Source of the DNA: Berberis thunbergii
Taxonomy: Eukaryota; Streptophyta; Magnoliopsida; Ranunculales; Berberidaceae
DNA: 64,000 nt
Direction of reading: 5' to 3'
Assembly (NCBI GenBank): GCA_003290165.1
Contig: QNQO01010774.1
Span: 34,470 to 98,469 of the forward strand
A model generated the notes under the pieces. It had not been told where the DNA came from and did not search any database. It saw only the letters and a program-made list of their open reading frames with translations. Made by a program: the position numbers and the translations under genes. This document shows, one piece after another, positions 46,310-57,700 of the stretch (positions are counted from its first letter, which is position 1; every line of letters starts with the position of its first letter).

Positions 46310-46820
46310 GAATTTTTCAGTGACCTCCATCACCGTTCATCCAAGCTCATGACTTTTGTTGAAGAGAATCAGGTGGAAAAATCACGGCAGCTGGCGTCTT
46401 TGAAGAGAACATTTCAAGTCATAGCTGATTGACATCATCTGTGTGTGATTTTAACCTTAGGACTTAAAGAGAAACTAACTAAATCTAGTTTTACATGTGC
46501 AGGAAGAGTCTTCCAGAGAGGAGAAAGTGGCCCTTGAAAAGATTGCCTTCATATTAGGAACTTTAACATCTAACAGAACAGCTATGGTCAACCACAAACC
46601 TTTTGATCATGCTTGGTTTCATAACCATGATAAAGTTATGGTCATTAACATTTCTCATATGTTTATGATCAGGTCTCAAAGGTGTTGAACAACATGAATG
46701 AGCAAGAGATCGAAACAAAGGGAAGGCTACAGCAAGAAATGCTTGATATGCAAAAAGTTGCATATGACATGTTACTAATGCAGAGCTTAATGCAGCGCCG
46801 ATCAGGAAAGTTGTAAGTAG
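46310..46820 (+). pseudogene. captured coiled-coil fragment, possibly kinesin stalk
   Basis: Blocks read DLHHRSSKLMTFVEENQVEK (46321-46372), REEKVALEKIAFILGTLTSN (to about 46585) and MNEQEIETKGRLQQEMLDMQ (from about 46674). The heptad pattern and the EKIxxILxxLTSxxxAM phrase are reminiscent of plant kinesin tails (KIN-5-like), but I cannot fix the family. Introns separate the blocks. No motor domain is present. Confidence 0.45.
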
Positions 46821-46839
46821 CATTATCCGATATGCTGAT

Positions 46840-47420
46840 GTCAAACATGTAAAAAGTCCACAAATGGGTTCAATGCCTAGTTGGCTGCAGGATACAGTGA
46901 AGAATGCACCTGTTTCAGTTGGAGCACCTGTTTCTAGCACCTATTGGGATATGCTCTGTTCAGTGCATTCTCCTGCTGTAGTAGTAAGTGAATTCATTTT
47001 ATTCTCCCAATTCTTGGTCTCACTGTATTTAAGGTAGGATGTATAGAATGACACATTGTAATTCAACCATAGTAATTCAAATTCATTGTAATTCAAGTTC
47101 ATAAATTTGTGGTGATTTCAGTTTTGCTATATTAATGTAGATAAATCTGAATGGTGTATTGTTTATGAGCAGGAAGTACTTGGAGGAGCCTTGCCTGTGG
47201 GTGGAATCAAACACAACTACACTCAGTATACTGACTTCTCATGCTGAAATATGAATGGGTTTTATTCTAATCATCTCGTTGCTCTCATAAGTTTTCGCTA
47301 TTGTTTATTTGTCTACTGCCTGCTAACTTAAAGATCCACTAATAATCTAACTCTCCTGGTTCAGATGGCAACGCAACATAATTCAAACATTCATGTATTG
47401 GCAGGTATGATTCTCGGCTA
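46840..47420 (+). pseudogene. exon-like blocks of unidentified origin
   Basis: SPQMGSMPSWLQDTVKNAPV lies at about 46856-46915, EVLGGALPVGGIKHNYTQ at about 47173-47226, and MATQHNSNIHVLAG before a GT at 47405. Each looks like coding sequence from a host gene, but the donors are not recognised. Confidence 0.35.
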
Positions 47421-47852
47421 TTCTCAGTTAGGAAATTTCATCTTGTATCACAGTACCGGCTTCTTAGATTTTCATAGTATCAAAATGGACAAGAGCCAAG
47501 GTCAATGTCTGGATACTCCAGTTTATTGAGTCCAAATAACAGGTTGTTTGGCTTGTGCTTTATTTTATGAGGACCAGTTCTTGTGTCTATATGTGTGTTG
47601 GTTCTCTGCTAGCCATGGAGAGTTTAATTGTTTTCGTAAAACTCACATGGTGCCATATATAGATCTGTGTAAACACAATGTCTACTGAATAAGATCAGTT
47701 ACAAGTGCCATTCTTGTATCATTGCTTGCTGCATATGATCTGATTTTTCATTTAGTTGATATGTCTTTTTTTTGTGCTTTGCCAACAACAATGTAAAGAA
47801 AACTCTTGGAGACATTTATGTTGCTCTTGTCAAGTGAAAACAAACTTGATAA

Positions 47853-47925
47853 TATGATTCAAGCAGAATCTGATCCCCAGAAGAGGGATGAATATCTGCA
47901 AAGGTTGATGGAACTCCCAAATCAG
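47853..47925 (+). pseudogene. captured exportin-1 (XPO1/CRM1) exon
   Basis: The block encodes NMIQAESDPQKRDEYLQRLM then ELPNQ and ends at a GT donor at 47926. This phrase is characteristic of the HEAT-repeat region of plant exportin-1, the nuclear export receptor. A preceding stretch (ETFMLLLSSENKL) does not clearly belong. Only about 25 codons are present, so no function is possible. Confidence 0.75.
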
Positions 47926-48301
47926 GTAAATTCTCCACTTGTACATATTTTAGGTGGTGAAGTTGAAAGTCAAAACTCTTAGGATTTTTTATATACTGAA
48001 TTCGTGCCTGGATCACTTTGTGCTATACTTCTAGGATTTTTACTTAGCATAATAGTTGGTTTATACTTTAGCATAATAGTTTGACACTAGTTGGTTCACA
48101 AATTAAACCATAAAGAACTCATATGGATGAAACATCAATCAGTCTGATATTTCTAGGACTGCTTAGTTTTACTTGAATGAATTAATCTACTTTAAGCTAT
48201 GTTTAGTTTGCTGAGGCACGTACTTTGCTGAGGCACGTACTTTGCTGCCCAAGTGCTACCCACATAATGGAGGTCGTATCTTCCTTGATGGTTGTTTCAT
48301 G

Positions 48302-48482
48302 CGGTCACAGAATTTTGGACTAAGCAAAATCTGGTGTGCTAAGGTAGGAACTCATGAAAGCATGGAAGTCTTTTTTTGATGTTTCTCATTTGGCAGATGG
48401 CTACATGGCGTCTGAGGTTTATCATCGAGAAGCATACAGAAAGAGTATTGATGTCTTTTCATTTGCTGTAATAGTACACGAG
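48302..48482 (+). pseudogene. captured protein kinase fragment (integrin-linked-kinase-like)
   Basis: The first block (to about 48333) reads NFGLSKIW, the activation-loop start with Asn in place of the DFG Asp. After an intron, 48397-48482 reads DGYMASEVYHREAYRKSIDV then FSFAVIVHE, with MASE in place of MAPE. The YHREAY...DVFSFA style matches plant ankyrin-repeat/ILK-type Raf-like kinases. The N-lobe and catalytic loop are absent. Two motif changes plus truncation make it dead as a kinase. Confidence 0.75.
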
Positions 48483-48605
48483 GTAAAAACCGGTTTGTTT
48501 ATTTATTTATTTATTTTACCTTTTACAGATAGGATTTTGATTCCATTCAAGGCCCCTTCAGAAACCACTTTTATTTATTTATTCAAGGCCCCGGGTTTAC
48601 GTGCT

Positions 48606-48679
48606 TGAGCGTAAGAGTCATCCATCAGCGCAGTCCTCATCTGAGGTAGCTTGTATTATCTGCATGGAGGATATTAGCC
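48606..48679 (+). pseudogene. captured RING-like exon (tentative)
   Basis: Reads KSHPSAQSSSEVACIICMED, then ISL, up to a GT donor at about 48680. CIICMED resembles the first Cys pair of a RING finger in plant E3 ligases, often preceded by a Ser-rich stretch. Too short for a firm call. Confidence 0.4.
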
Positions 48680-49182
48680 TGTAAGTAATCTTAATTTATC
48701 TCATTCACAGATGGATTTCATGAAGGTTTTTTTTTCTTCCAATTAGAGAATACTTTTGCATTTTAAGATGGCTGATTGTACACTTTATCCCTTCTTTTGT
48801 TTTGGTTCGTGTGATCCCTTCTTTTAAGGTCTTACTGTGGTTTTCCCTTTCCTACTTTGGTTTTGGGTCCTGTGATCCCTTCCTTAAGGTTGATTTTACC
48901 ATTGATCAAGTGATTGCAAGACCTGGATGGGGCAGTTTCTGGGCAAGAAGTAAGGAATCTATGAATTAAAAGTTGGAATGCTCTTGTTGTATCTTAGATA
49001 TAGAGATTGTGTTAATTGCATGATTTTACAATAATTAATCTTATCGAATCCTTAAGACTTCTAAATTAGGTTTGTTTATCTCATCACCATTAATTTTAGA
49101 ATTTCCAATTGTAGATATACTTTAAGTGTATAATTCTCTGGCAACATTGTTTGATTCATCAAAGTTTCGATGCCGGTTGCAG

Positions 49183-49995
49183 GTACATATATCTTGGGCT
49201 ATTTGACAGTGAAGTTGAAGCTGCAAAGTTCTACCAATCATCAATCTTACTATTCGATTATGAGTTCTTTTTTTTTTGTTGCCTTAATTAGAGTTATACT
49301 AACTAATAATACCTTTCTCTTTTTATATGTAAATCAGGGCTTACGACAAAGCAGCTATCAAATGCAATGGTAAAGAGGCAGTCACCAATTTCGAACCGAG
49401 CACATACGAGGGGGAACTAGCTGTTGAACCTGATAATGGAGGTATTAGTGATTTATTAGATGATGTTTTATGTTGTTATTTCTAAGCTTTATCGACATGT
49501 TGTCAATTTAACTGATCAATAATGGGGTTCTTAATTTGGTAGGTACTGATGGTAATATTGACCTGCAATTGGGGGTTTCAATGCTTTCTATTTCAGATGG
49601 TTCGAAAGTGACCGAAAATGTGGGTCATCCCGGCCCGTACGAGATGGCTGATCCAAGGCGAGCAAGGGTGATATTCAAATTTTCTTTTCATTTATATTTC
49701 TTCTATTTTTGTTTAGATACATTAATTTCTACATATCTATCTCCCATTGATAATCTGTGGAAATTGTGTTGTAGTTCCTATCTCTCTTGCTTCTATATAA
49801 TTAAATTGACACAGGGTTTTCTGCGTTATTGTCGACGCTAATAACAGTCTATGCTGTCTCTTGTGCTTTCCCAGGCTCCAGCTACAGTTAATGGTGTTCC
49901 TTCACCTGGCCTACCAATGGCATCTGAGCACCCTCCCATGTGGAGTGGTGCATATCCCAGTTTCTTTCCCAATTACCCCATTCTTAGTTCGCAAG
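49183..49995 (+). pseudogene. captured euAP2 transcription factor fragment (AP2/TOE type)
   Basis: Exons at 49183-49227 (YIYLGLFDSEVEAA), 49338-49441 ([20 protein letters not shown]), 49543-49667 (NIDLQLGVSML, then GPYEMADPRRAR) and 49875-49995 (HPPMWSGAYPSFFPNYP). The first two are the second AP2 DNA-binding repeat of euAP2 proteins. LQLG recalls the LxLxL-type repression motif downstream of it. The first AP2 repeat is missing. Splice borders are mostly canonical, but the donor after exon 1 looks altered (GCAAAGTT). Confidence 0.85.
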
Positions 49996-50285
49996 GTGTT
50001 TACGCAGATATTCTCATTCGTTAATGTTCAGCTATTCATTGTAATCTGTTCTTGAATCTCCAATACATCAAATTGTAACATAATTTATTGTAATGAAATA
50101 GACTATTGATTCAGTAATTCTATTCCTATTACCATTTCGCAGCCTTCTTTTGCGTCGCAAGTGTTGTTCATTCAGCAATAGTCATGGTGGTTGCCGTTTT
50201 GAGTTCTGCATTCGTGCTGAATTATACTTACCCATAAGATGCAATTAAAAGTCATTTGATAGCAAAAAAAAAAAAAAAAAATTAC

Positions 50286-50591
50286 TATTCACGGCTTAAA
50301 ACCGTGGCTAAAAGTTTAGCAACGGTTTTAAGCCGTGGCAAGTCTGGCCACGGTTTTAAGCCGTTGCTAAACTTGCCACGGCTTAAAACCGTTGCTAAAC
50401 TTTTAGCAACGGTTTTTAACCGTGGCTAAAGCATCAACCGTCCTGAATATAAAACCGTTGCAAAAATTTTAGCAACGGTTTATAGCCGTTACAAAAGATT
50501 TCGCGACGCCCCTGTAGTCCACGGCTCTTAGCCGTGGCAATGGCTTACGCCCACGGTATAGAACCGTTGCTAATGGGGGTTTTTGGTGTAG
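50286..50591. repeat. right subterminal repeat array and TIR
   Basis: Mirrors the left end, with about ten copies of TTAGCAACGGTTTTAAGCCG and its complement, ending GGGGGTTTTTGGTGTAG. Preceded by a run of 18 A. Confidence 0.85.
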
Positions 50592-51065
50592 TACCTCAAC
50601 CATGGAATGTAGAACACTTGAAAAGATATTATCAATGAAATTTTTCACTCCCCAATCCAAAACGACAAAAATTCAATCAGGACAAGGGAGTTGGATTAAG
50701 CACAACTAGAGTATAGAGCAAAAACAAATATATGTACTGGACGAATGAGTCACACATAAAAACAAAAACTCCTAGCCTGATAAACCACGAAGTAATAAAA
50801 TACCAGGACATAAGAGCTGGAATTTTTCTCGTCAATGTAATGTACGACACCGTAATTTGAATATAGAATCGGATTTCGTAAACTAGAGCTTATACACTAT
50901 TAGAATGCCGAACATCAAAGCCATTCATGAAAATCTGGACGAACGAGTTAGAAACCTCCTAGGAATGTCGTAAATAAAAGCTGATAAGTTAGACATACTG
51001 GACACAACAAATGAGAAATAAAAATTTTCCATTGATCTTCTTAAAAGGAGATTACAAAAAACCAA
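50592..51065. other. end of element B pol and adjacent spacer
   Basis: TA at 50592-50593 is the right copy of the target dinucleotide. The last pol codons (PQPWNVEHLKRYYQ) follow. The spacer at 50700-51000 contains degenerate single copies of the 70-bp unit that is amplified in element A. Confidence 0.7.
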
Positions 51066-51099
51066 TTAAGAAAGAGCATCAACATCAGCAGCATCTCCA

Positions 51100-53230
51100 G
51101 GCAGTATGGGCTGAGAAGGTTCTCCGACATCCGAATCACCCAATGAATCTGGAACGACTTCCTCGACATCATCGAATTCCTGCTCAGCAAAGCAATGGTA
51201 CTTGTACATGTCTAAACCTTGCGTCTCCATGAAATTCAAGAAATTGTGGCGACCATCGGCCACTATTTTCCAATTCTTGACCTGTCGCCTTCAGCCTTTT
51301 AGTAACAAATAACAGCTCGGCTCGGGTTGACGCTAATTCTCTATCAACATCCGCAAGTCTAGCAGAGACTGCAGACTTGGTCTCGACAAACTCAAAATTT
51401 AACTGAGCGATTCGAATAGCAAAAACCTTAAGATTGGCAGAACATTCCTCAGCAAAACGAATGACCTCATCACGTTCAACCTTTCGGTCCGACGACTCTT
51501 TCTCAACAGCATCCAGACGAGACTGCAACTTGCCCAATACTTCAGATGTCTTGAGGTCAAAAGCAAACATATCACGAATAGCCTCAAGTTCCCTCAGCGA
51601 CGTCTGTGTAGAATCTGCAGCCCTTTCATGCTCTATGCGCTGCGCATTCAACAAATCAAATCGGCGGAGAACGTGAGAAAAGACCAGGATATGTCCTGCT
51701 AATTTTTACTCAATGTGCGTCACCTGGTCATGAGAAGCCTTACAATCCGACCCCATCACGGCCGCATAAGTAAGGTGTGTCATCCCCTCCATAAGGTGTT
51801 GGATACCCTTGTCAATATGGCGATGTGACAGACGTACGGGCATAAGAGCCCTATTAGCCAACCGCCAATGAGGTTGTAAGCATTGTTGTACACATCAACC
51901 TCGGAAGACCAGAAGATCTCCCCGTGCACAGTTGAAGTAGGATGAGATGCGAAGGGAGTAGCAGGCGACCCCGAGGTCCAGCCACAATAGAAGAAACAGT
52001 AAGCTTGAAGTCTCAAGCTTGGGCAGCATCTCGGTTCTCCATTGACAGATCGTACTCGAAGTCATCCAAGGTCTTAGTACCCTTCGAATTCTCCGACTGC
52101 CAAAGACCAAACTGAAGCATTTTATTCTCGATAATGTGCGAGTCATCAATAGTCAGGCTAGCGGAGGTGAGCAAACCATAAAAGGCAACAAGATTTTTCT
52201 CGTGGTCATCTAAAGGACGGGAAACTTCATTCTTACTCCTCTTGAGAACTCGGTTTACCTCTTCCTCCTCTCGAACAAAAGAATCATCTTCCGAGCCACG
52301 ACCTCCTTTTCAGAGAAAGGTAAAATGAGAGGGAGCCCTAGCAGCGTCAAAAATTGAGGAAGCAAGCTTCTTCCTCTTCGACACACAGCCGAAACTAACA
52401 ACCAACATCTTGGAAGGATTAGGAAGCCTAGGAAATTTCTTTTTCCTAACAATTGAGCCGGTACTCCCAGAACCTTGGGCAACGACTGAAGTAACTCGAC
52501 CTACACGCTCATCAACAAAACCCTTTTGGTAGCCGACTTCCATATCACCAACGCATGCAACAGTCAAAGTGTGACCCATTTCACCCGATGAATATAAGCC
52601 ATACGGATAATGACATCCGTAGTGAGAAAATCTTCCACTTAGACTTGGATAAAAATCGCCAAATCGACTGTAGAACTCATGTTCTTCCAAAGACAATGAC
52701 AAATCGACTCTCTTAGGCTCTCGGAAGGACCACAAAATCTGATTTCCACGAAACCTAAAGTAATTGAAAGAAACGGACGCGTAAAACCAAGGCATTGACC
52801 AACTCCCATACTCCTCTCATAGGTCCTTGAAACAAGAAGAGGAGTGAAGACAACAGGTGCAATTGAGGTTTACGCTAACCCCACCAAAGAATGCAAAACA
52901 TGGCGTTCATAGGGGTATGAGTTGCGACAGCCCTTGCTAAGGTCAAAATCATTACTTTCCAACCATTAGAGACCAGTTGGGCTGAAGCGATACCAACCAA
53001 ATCCAAGTACTCCCAGACGATTGCAGGAGCCAAAAACCTGAAACCAGAGTGGAACATACCAGAATTCAAAATGATGTACCCATGTTTTGGACGACAAATA
53101 CTGTCACCCTCTTCGGGTGTAATGATTTTCAAATCAGCTGGCAACGAGTAATCATGACGAATGTTGTCAAAAGTCGCATGTTATGTCCATTTAAGAACAT
53201 CATCGCTCAAAACCCTGAAGTTAGACATGA
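51100..53230 (-). pseudogene. antisense ORF of gypsy element B
   Basis: The minus strand from about 53230 reads a start (MSNFRVLSDD), then LPADLKIITPEEGDSICRPK, HGYIILNSGMFHSGFRFLAP and LVGIASAQLVSNGWKV, the same domain as the antisense ORF of element A. A middle part (52795-52310) has FNYFRFRGNQILWSF; a C-terminal coiled coil (51654-51184) has DVDRELASTRAELLFVTKRL. Stops occur early (after KWT) and between parts. Its presence in both elements shows it belongs to this lineage. Function unknown; possibly Gag-like or structural. Confidence 0.68.
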
Positions 53231-53508
53231 TTATAGAACAAACTCGAGGAATCAATGAATCAAAAGAAAGTAAAACACACTCAAAATATTCTTTTTATAA
53301 GCACGAGCAACAAAAGGTCCGCTCTTGGGAGAACGTGCAAGATGTGAAAGCTGCAGAAATTCTAGAAATTGTGCCAAATAGAGTAGGCGGACAGAACATT
53401 GGAGAGACAACAACAACAAAAATAGCAAGAGCACTAATGTGCCGTAATGTTGAAATTGAAAACAAAACCGTCACATAGTTAGTGGATACATGAATGTACT
53501 CACTAACT

Positions 53509-53522
53509 AAGGGGGAAGTAGA
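53509..53522 (+). other. polypurine tract of gypsy element B
   Basis: AAGGGGGAAGTAGA sits directly before the 3' LTR and would prime plus-strand DNA synthesis. Confidence 0.75.
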
Positions 53523-54032
53523 TGACGATACATCAAAATAGACCGATCATCACGACCTTACACGTGGCAGATAACATCCATCACAAGGATATGACATCCA
53601 ATCTATTGGGCCAACTCATAAAACCCGAGAAGAGTAAAAGTCAATCACAGAGACCCAGGCAAGACCCACTAATGAGAAGGTATAAACAAAGACCAAATCC
53701 AAGCCCGAATGAATCAAAGCCCAAATCCAAGCCCGACACGAGTTCTCTCATAAAAGAAGATGAACGTTGCACCAAAAAGAGTCGTGGAAGGAGTTGCGCC
53801 TCACATGCTTAAGTCACGCAAAGAATTAATAGTGGCCATTATAAAAGGTAAATGGAACATTCGACACAGGTATGCAACTTTAACTGAGTTTTATCCAGAT
53901 TTACTTTCCTCTTCAAATAGAGTTGCTGACTGAAGCATCGGAGTGCCTTTGGCCACAAAAAAAAGTGGTCATTTGCAGTCAAACATCTGTTTTGCATGTT
54001 AAACTCACATGAGGATGATTTTGGACATATCA
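53523..54032 (+). repeat. 3' LTR of gypsy element B
   Basis: TGACGATACATC...GGACATATCA; aligns with the 5' LTR at 35402 but is 58 bp shorter through one internal deletion. Followed by AATGT, the likely diverged target duplication. Confidence 0.88.
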
Positions 54033-54794
54033 AATGTATTTAACCAAAATTAGGAAACCCTAAATTAGAATCTTATAAAATAGTTTGATTAGGGTAAAAT
54101 ACATAGCCACTTTCTCTTATACACACAAAAACAAAAGGGAGAAAACTTTGTGTATAAGAAAAGGGTGAAAGAGGTGAAAGAAGAAGATGAAGAAAAGAAA
54201 TGCATAGCACTAGTGAGTTTTATTCGTTCTCTTTTAATTTTTTAGATTAATCAATTGATTAAGGTTAGAGTATAATACGGATATAACTCTAAAATATGAA
54301 AGTTTTTATTGTATTTTCATAGGAATTGGTTGACTAAAAATAGCAAATCCAAAACTAGGTTTTTATTTAAATCCCGTAATAATGACAGCTATGCGCAGTC
54401 TTAGTGTTTGCAGTGGATCGAAACCTTCTAGTGATCAAAATTCTTTCAAATAAAATTTTTAGATTCATAATACACGTATAAAAACATATCGTTGGTTTAT
54501 AGTTCATCCAACGGTTAGCTCTCCCTCGAGGTGGAAAAAATGTTGTTGATCGAATTTTAGAAATCCTTGTATATAAATTTTTTTAGTAGAAGTTAGCAAG
54601 TCTTCCCATTATCTGACATGATATTATCATTTATTTTGATTAGTAAATTGTATTTCTAAAATTGTTATATGTTAGTTGAGGTGAGTATTTCTCACCCTTT
54701 ATATTATTTTCATTTTAAACTTTTTATTTGCAAACAAAAATCACATTTAGGCGAGTTTCAGGAATTATAATTCTATGTTTAGAATATAATTATT
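54033..54794. other. AT-rich flank between two retrotransposon loci
   Basis: No domain, LTR or RNA gene recognised. It separates the 3' LTR of element B from the first LTR of the tandem array. Confidence 0.5.
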
Positions 54795-57700
54795 TGTCAC
54801 GCCCCGATTTTCGAAGGAAGCGAAAATCCCAAAATCCACTTAGGATTATCCGTTTCCCCCAAAACTCGGGACGTGAGAATTCAATAATAACAGAAACAAA
54901 TAGCAGCAACACTAAACAACGAAAACGAATAAAAAGTCTAACCCGGAGAAGACTGACATGGCTAGCTCACTAGCGGAACTCCAATAATGCAGCTCAAAAT
55001 CTCTAAACCTGAAAGACTACTCGGCTACATTCCAAAAGGAATGTACCCAAGAAGCAAAAGCTCACTCGGGTCAGCAATAAAGCCGGTGTGAGAAATCTTC
55101 ATCCCAAAAATCAATAAATCCGCACATGATAACATTAAAATAAACCAAACAATTAATAACCACACCATCAGGTAGTTCCTCAATGAGGCAATGGTGTTAT
55201 TATCCTAATAAATAAATATGCATCATTTATTACTAATAAATAAAATTTATGACTTATCAATCCTCATAAATGCAACAACAATGCAATTCATAATCATATT
55301 AGACTATTATTGAAATATTAAACAAACCCATTTTTCTACCTTTAGGAAGACGTGTAGTTCTCATTCAATGGTTGAATGAGCATTTAGTTTCTTCCTTTAA
55401 GGTAATCACGCACATGCACAAAAGAAATCTCGCTACTTTTCCACAATCGCACTCTCCTCCTGTGCCGAACACACCTCACCCAAGTGTGCCTCCCTTGCCT
55501 TCGAAACCACTCGGAGCGTACATGTTCCAAGTGGGGTGCCACCTCGAGGAACATGTCATCACACCCGAAGTCCGATCCATGGCAAGTATTCTTCCTAAAT
55601 CTACACGTACAACCGAACACACATGGAACGGTGCACCGATATGCAAGCAAGTCTGCATACCCATAATATCACATGTATACAAGCAAGTCTGTATACAAAA
55701 CTTTCACATTCCTTTTTTTTTTCTCGGAGTTGTGGAAAAGAGCATAAAAATAATTAAATCCTCAAAACTCTTTTATGGTGACGCTTTGTCAACCATAAAT
55801 AAATCAATCACAGTATCCACCATTCTTTTGGGGAACAAGTAATATTTGACACATTGTCAATTCATACATCTCATCTATTTGCATCATATGAAAAACAATA
55901 TGCATACCAATTCACATAACAATACAAATACTCAAGTTAAAACAAGTGCTCAGTTGAATTCCATCCAATATCTCATATTTATTTAATAAAATATAAATTG
56001 GCTGGAACGCGAGTGCAACCCATAGAATCATGTAGTAAAAGGAACTACTTATATCAAATTATGTTCATTAGTTATTCATGCATATATAATATGCTAGATT
56101 ATAGTATAACACCGAACCATGTAATAAGCAGCAAAATTCAGCATATATGATCACCAGTCCACAAAAGATTTCTAAAAAAAATGGTTCTTCTAAACTTGTC
56201 TTGAGTTGAATTGCAAACCAACTAGTGGTTTAAACCAATAAACTTAAGCTCAATCCCCTGATCCAATCTAAATGATGAGGGGTTCATCATGTATAACTTA
56301 ACAGATGTAACTAAACCCAAAAATGACTAGTTCATGATTTAATCCTACTCAACAACTTTGCCAAGAAAGTCATATCTCCATATGGCATACAGCATCGATA
56401 CACATGTAAATAATCCGAAATATATTTACTGTGAGCTCCCAAAAGAAATGAAACTTCTCAACTTTATTGCTAATGCAACAAAAGTACACCAACAGTAAAA
56501 ACTTGCCAACTAACATTTGCAGTCAAACAAACAACACACATTATATTGGCAAATTTGTTAAAACAAATTACTTTGGTAGTTTTGAAACACATTATCAAAA
56601 TTTGTGAGTCCATTCATTTCGGTGGCGCATTTCATCAAACATGTATGGGATAAAAACAAAACATGAAGGAAAAGAAACCTCAAACAAGCATCATAAATAA
56701 ACAAAAACAGATACACGAGGTCATCATCACTCCACGTTCTCAATTCATACAAAAATCTCAAAAGGAAAATGAAGAAAACTCACATACAAGAAAGGAATGG
56801 AGAAAACTCACTGAAGAGATCGCAAACCGTAAAGGATTTCGCAACGGATCCACGCAATAACCCTTCATAGTCAATGCCATCATCCCATTCAGACAACATT
56901 AACACACCACCTCCACCATCACCACGCACTACCACTTCTTCCATTGTCAATCATCAACACCCCCAACACCTAAAGGGTGATCAACACCTCCTATGGAGGC
57001 ATACCCTTCTTTACTCTTTGGAGCCCTAACAACTGAAATTAACTGTGCCAATGGCCGTTGAAGAAACCGAAACATTCTGGGTAGTCGTATAATATCTGGA
57101 TCAGCAAACAAGTTGAGCAAAAACGGTTGAACGTCATTAAATGTATCTGGTCCACCAAGATTGAAAAGCAGCACACCGACCTTTTCTTCTACAGCTTCGG
57201 CAGAATGAGATTGTGAAACAGTCTCATCAAATGTGCACACTCCACTGCAAAATGTCTGCCCAACTAGATTTCTCTTATGACATGAGGACCATAAAGAGAT
57301 GACTTCCCAGCAAAATTCACATTTTTTTGGCATCAACCAAGTCAAATGCGACGGTAAGTGCCTTATGCATATCATGTTGTGTTGATCCTAGAGCTTTACA
57401 ACAGCTAATAACAGATACTAAAGACTTGCTCTTGTTACATGATATTGAGAACTCTTTGTCACTACGAGAAGAAGAAGAAAGATTGATGCGAGGAACAAGT
57501 GCTGTGGATTCCATGGTTCAAAAGGAAAGGACAAAAATCTCTCATTGATCTCAGTTGCAAATCAAACAACAACAAAAAGGGTTGTTTCCCTCTCGAAGCT
57601 CGTAGCAGCAGATCTAAACCACACCTAAATTCCACACTCCCTCAATCTACCTCTGATTCATACTCAACTGAAGCAGAGCCGCAGACATAGCTCCTCTCTT

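Larger units (their letters stand above)
41546..50591 (+). mobile_element. gene-capturing DNA transposon (Pack-type, CACTA-like), 9,046 bp
   Basis: Ends are inverted repeats starting CTACACCAAAA, followed on both sides by arrays of roughly 20-bp subterminal repeats (CCACGGTTTTAAGCCGT and variants), as in CACTA elements. The host gypsy ORF shows what the empty site was (ATGATA then CCTCAACCATGG), which leaves TA on both sides. TA is unlike the 3-bp duplications of CACTA, and CACTA itself is not spelled at the ends (TACTA instead), so the superfamily is not certain. No transposase was found. The interior holds pieces of several host genes with introns retained, all in + orientation. Confidence 0.85.
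35402..54032 (+). mobile_element. gypsy element B (18.6 kb with nested insertions)
   Basis: LTRs at 35402-35969 and 53523-54032 enclose gag, protease, RT, RNase H, integrase and, beyond pol, an antisense ORF and polypurine tract. Two insertions split pol: a hAT-type element (38750-39765) and the gene-capturing transposon (41546-50591). Without them the element is about 8.6 kb. Flanks AGTGT and AATGT differ at one base, consistent with an old 5-bp target duplication. Order RT-RNase H-integrase is Ty3/gypsy; the antisense ORF fits Tat/Retand-type elements. All coding parts carry stops. Confidence 0.88.

Noticed and set aside
46497..46820. Firm call of KIN-5 kinesin
   Set aside because: Only coiled-coil phrases are visible and no motor motif, so it is kept as a tentative kinesin-like stalk.
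55372..55842. 156-codon open frame on the + strand in the LTR, repeated in the other units
   Set aside because: It runs antisense to the element, has no recognisable domain, and degrades by frameshift in copy 3. Conservation is explained by the recent tandem duplication.
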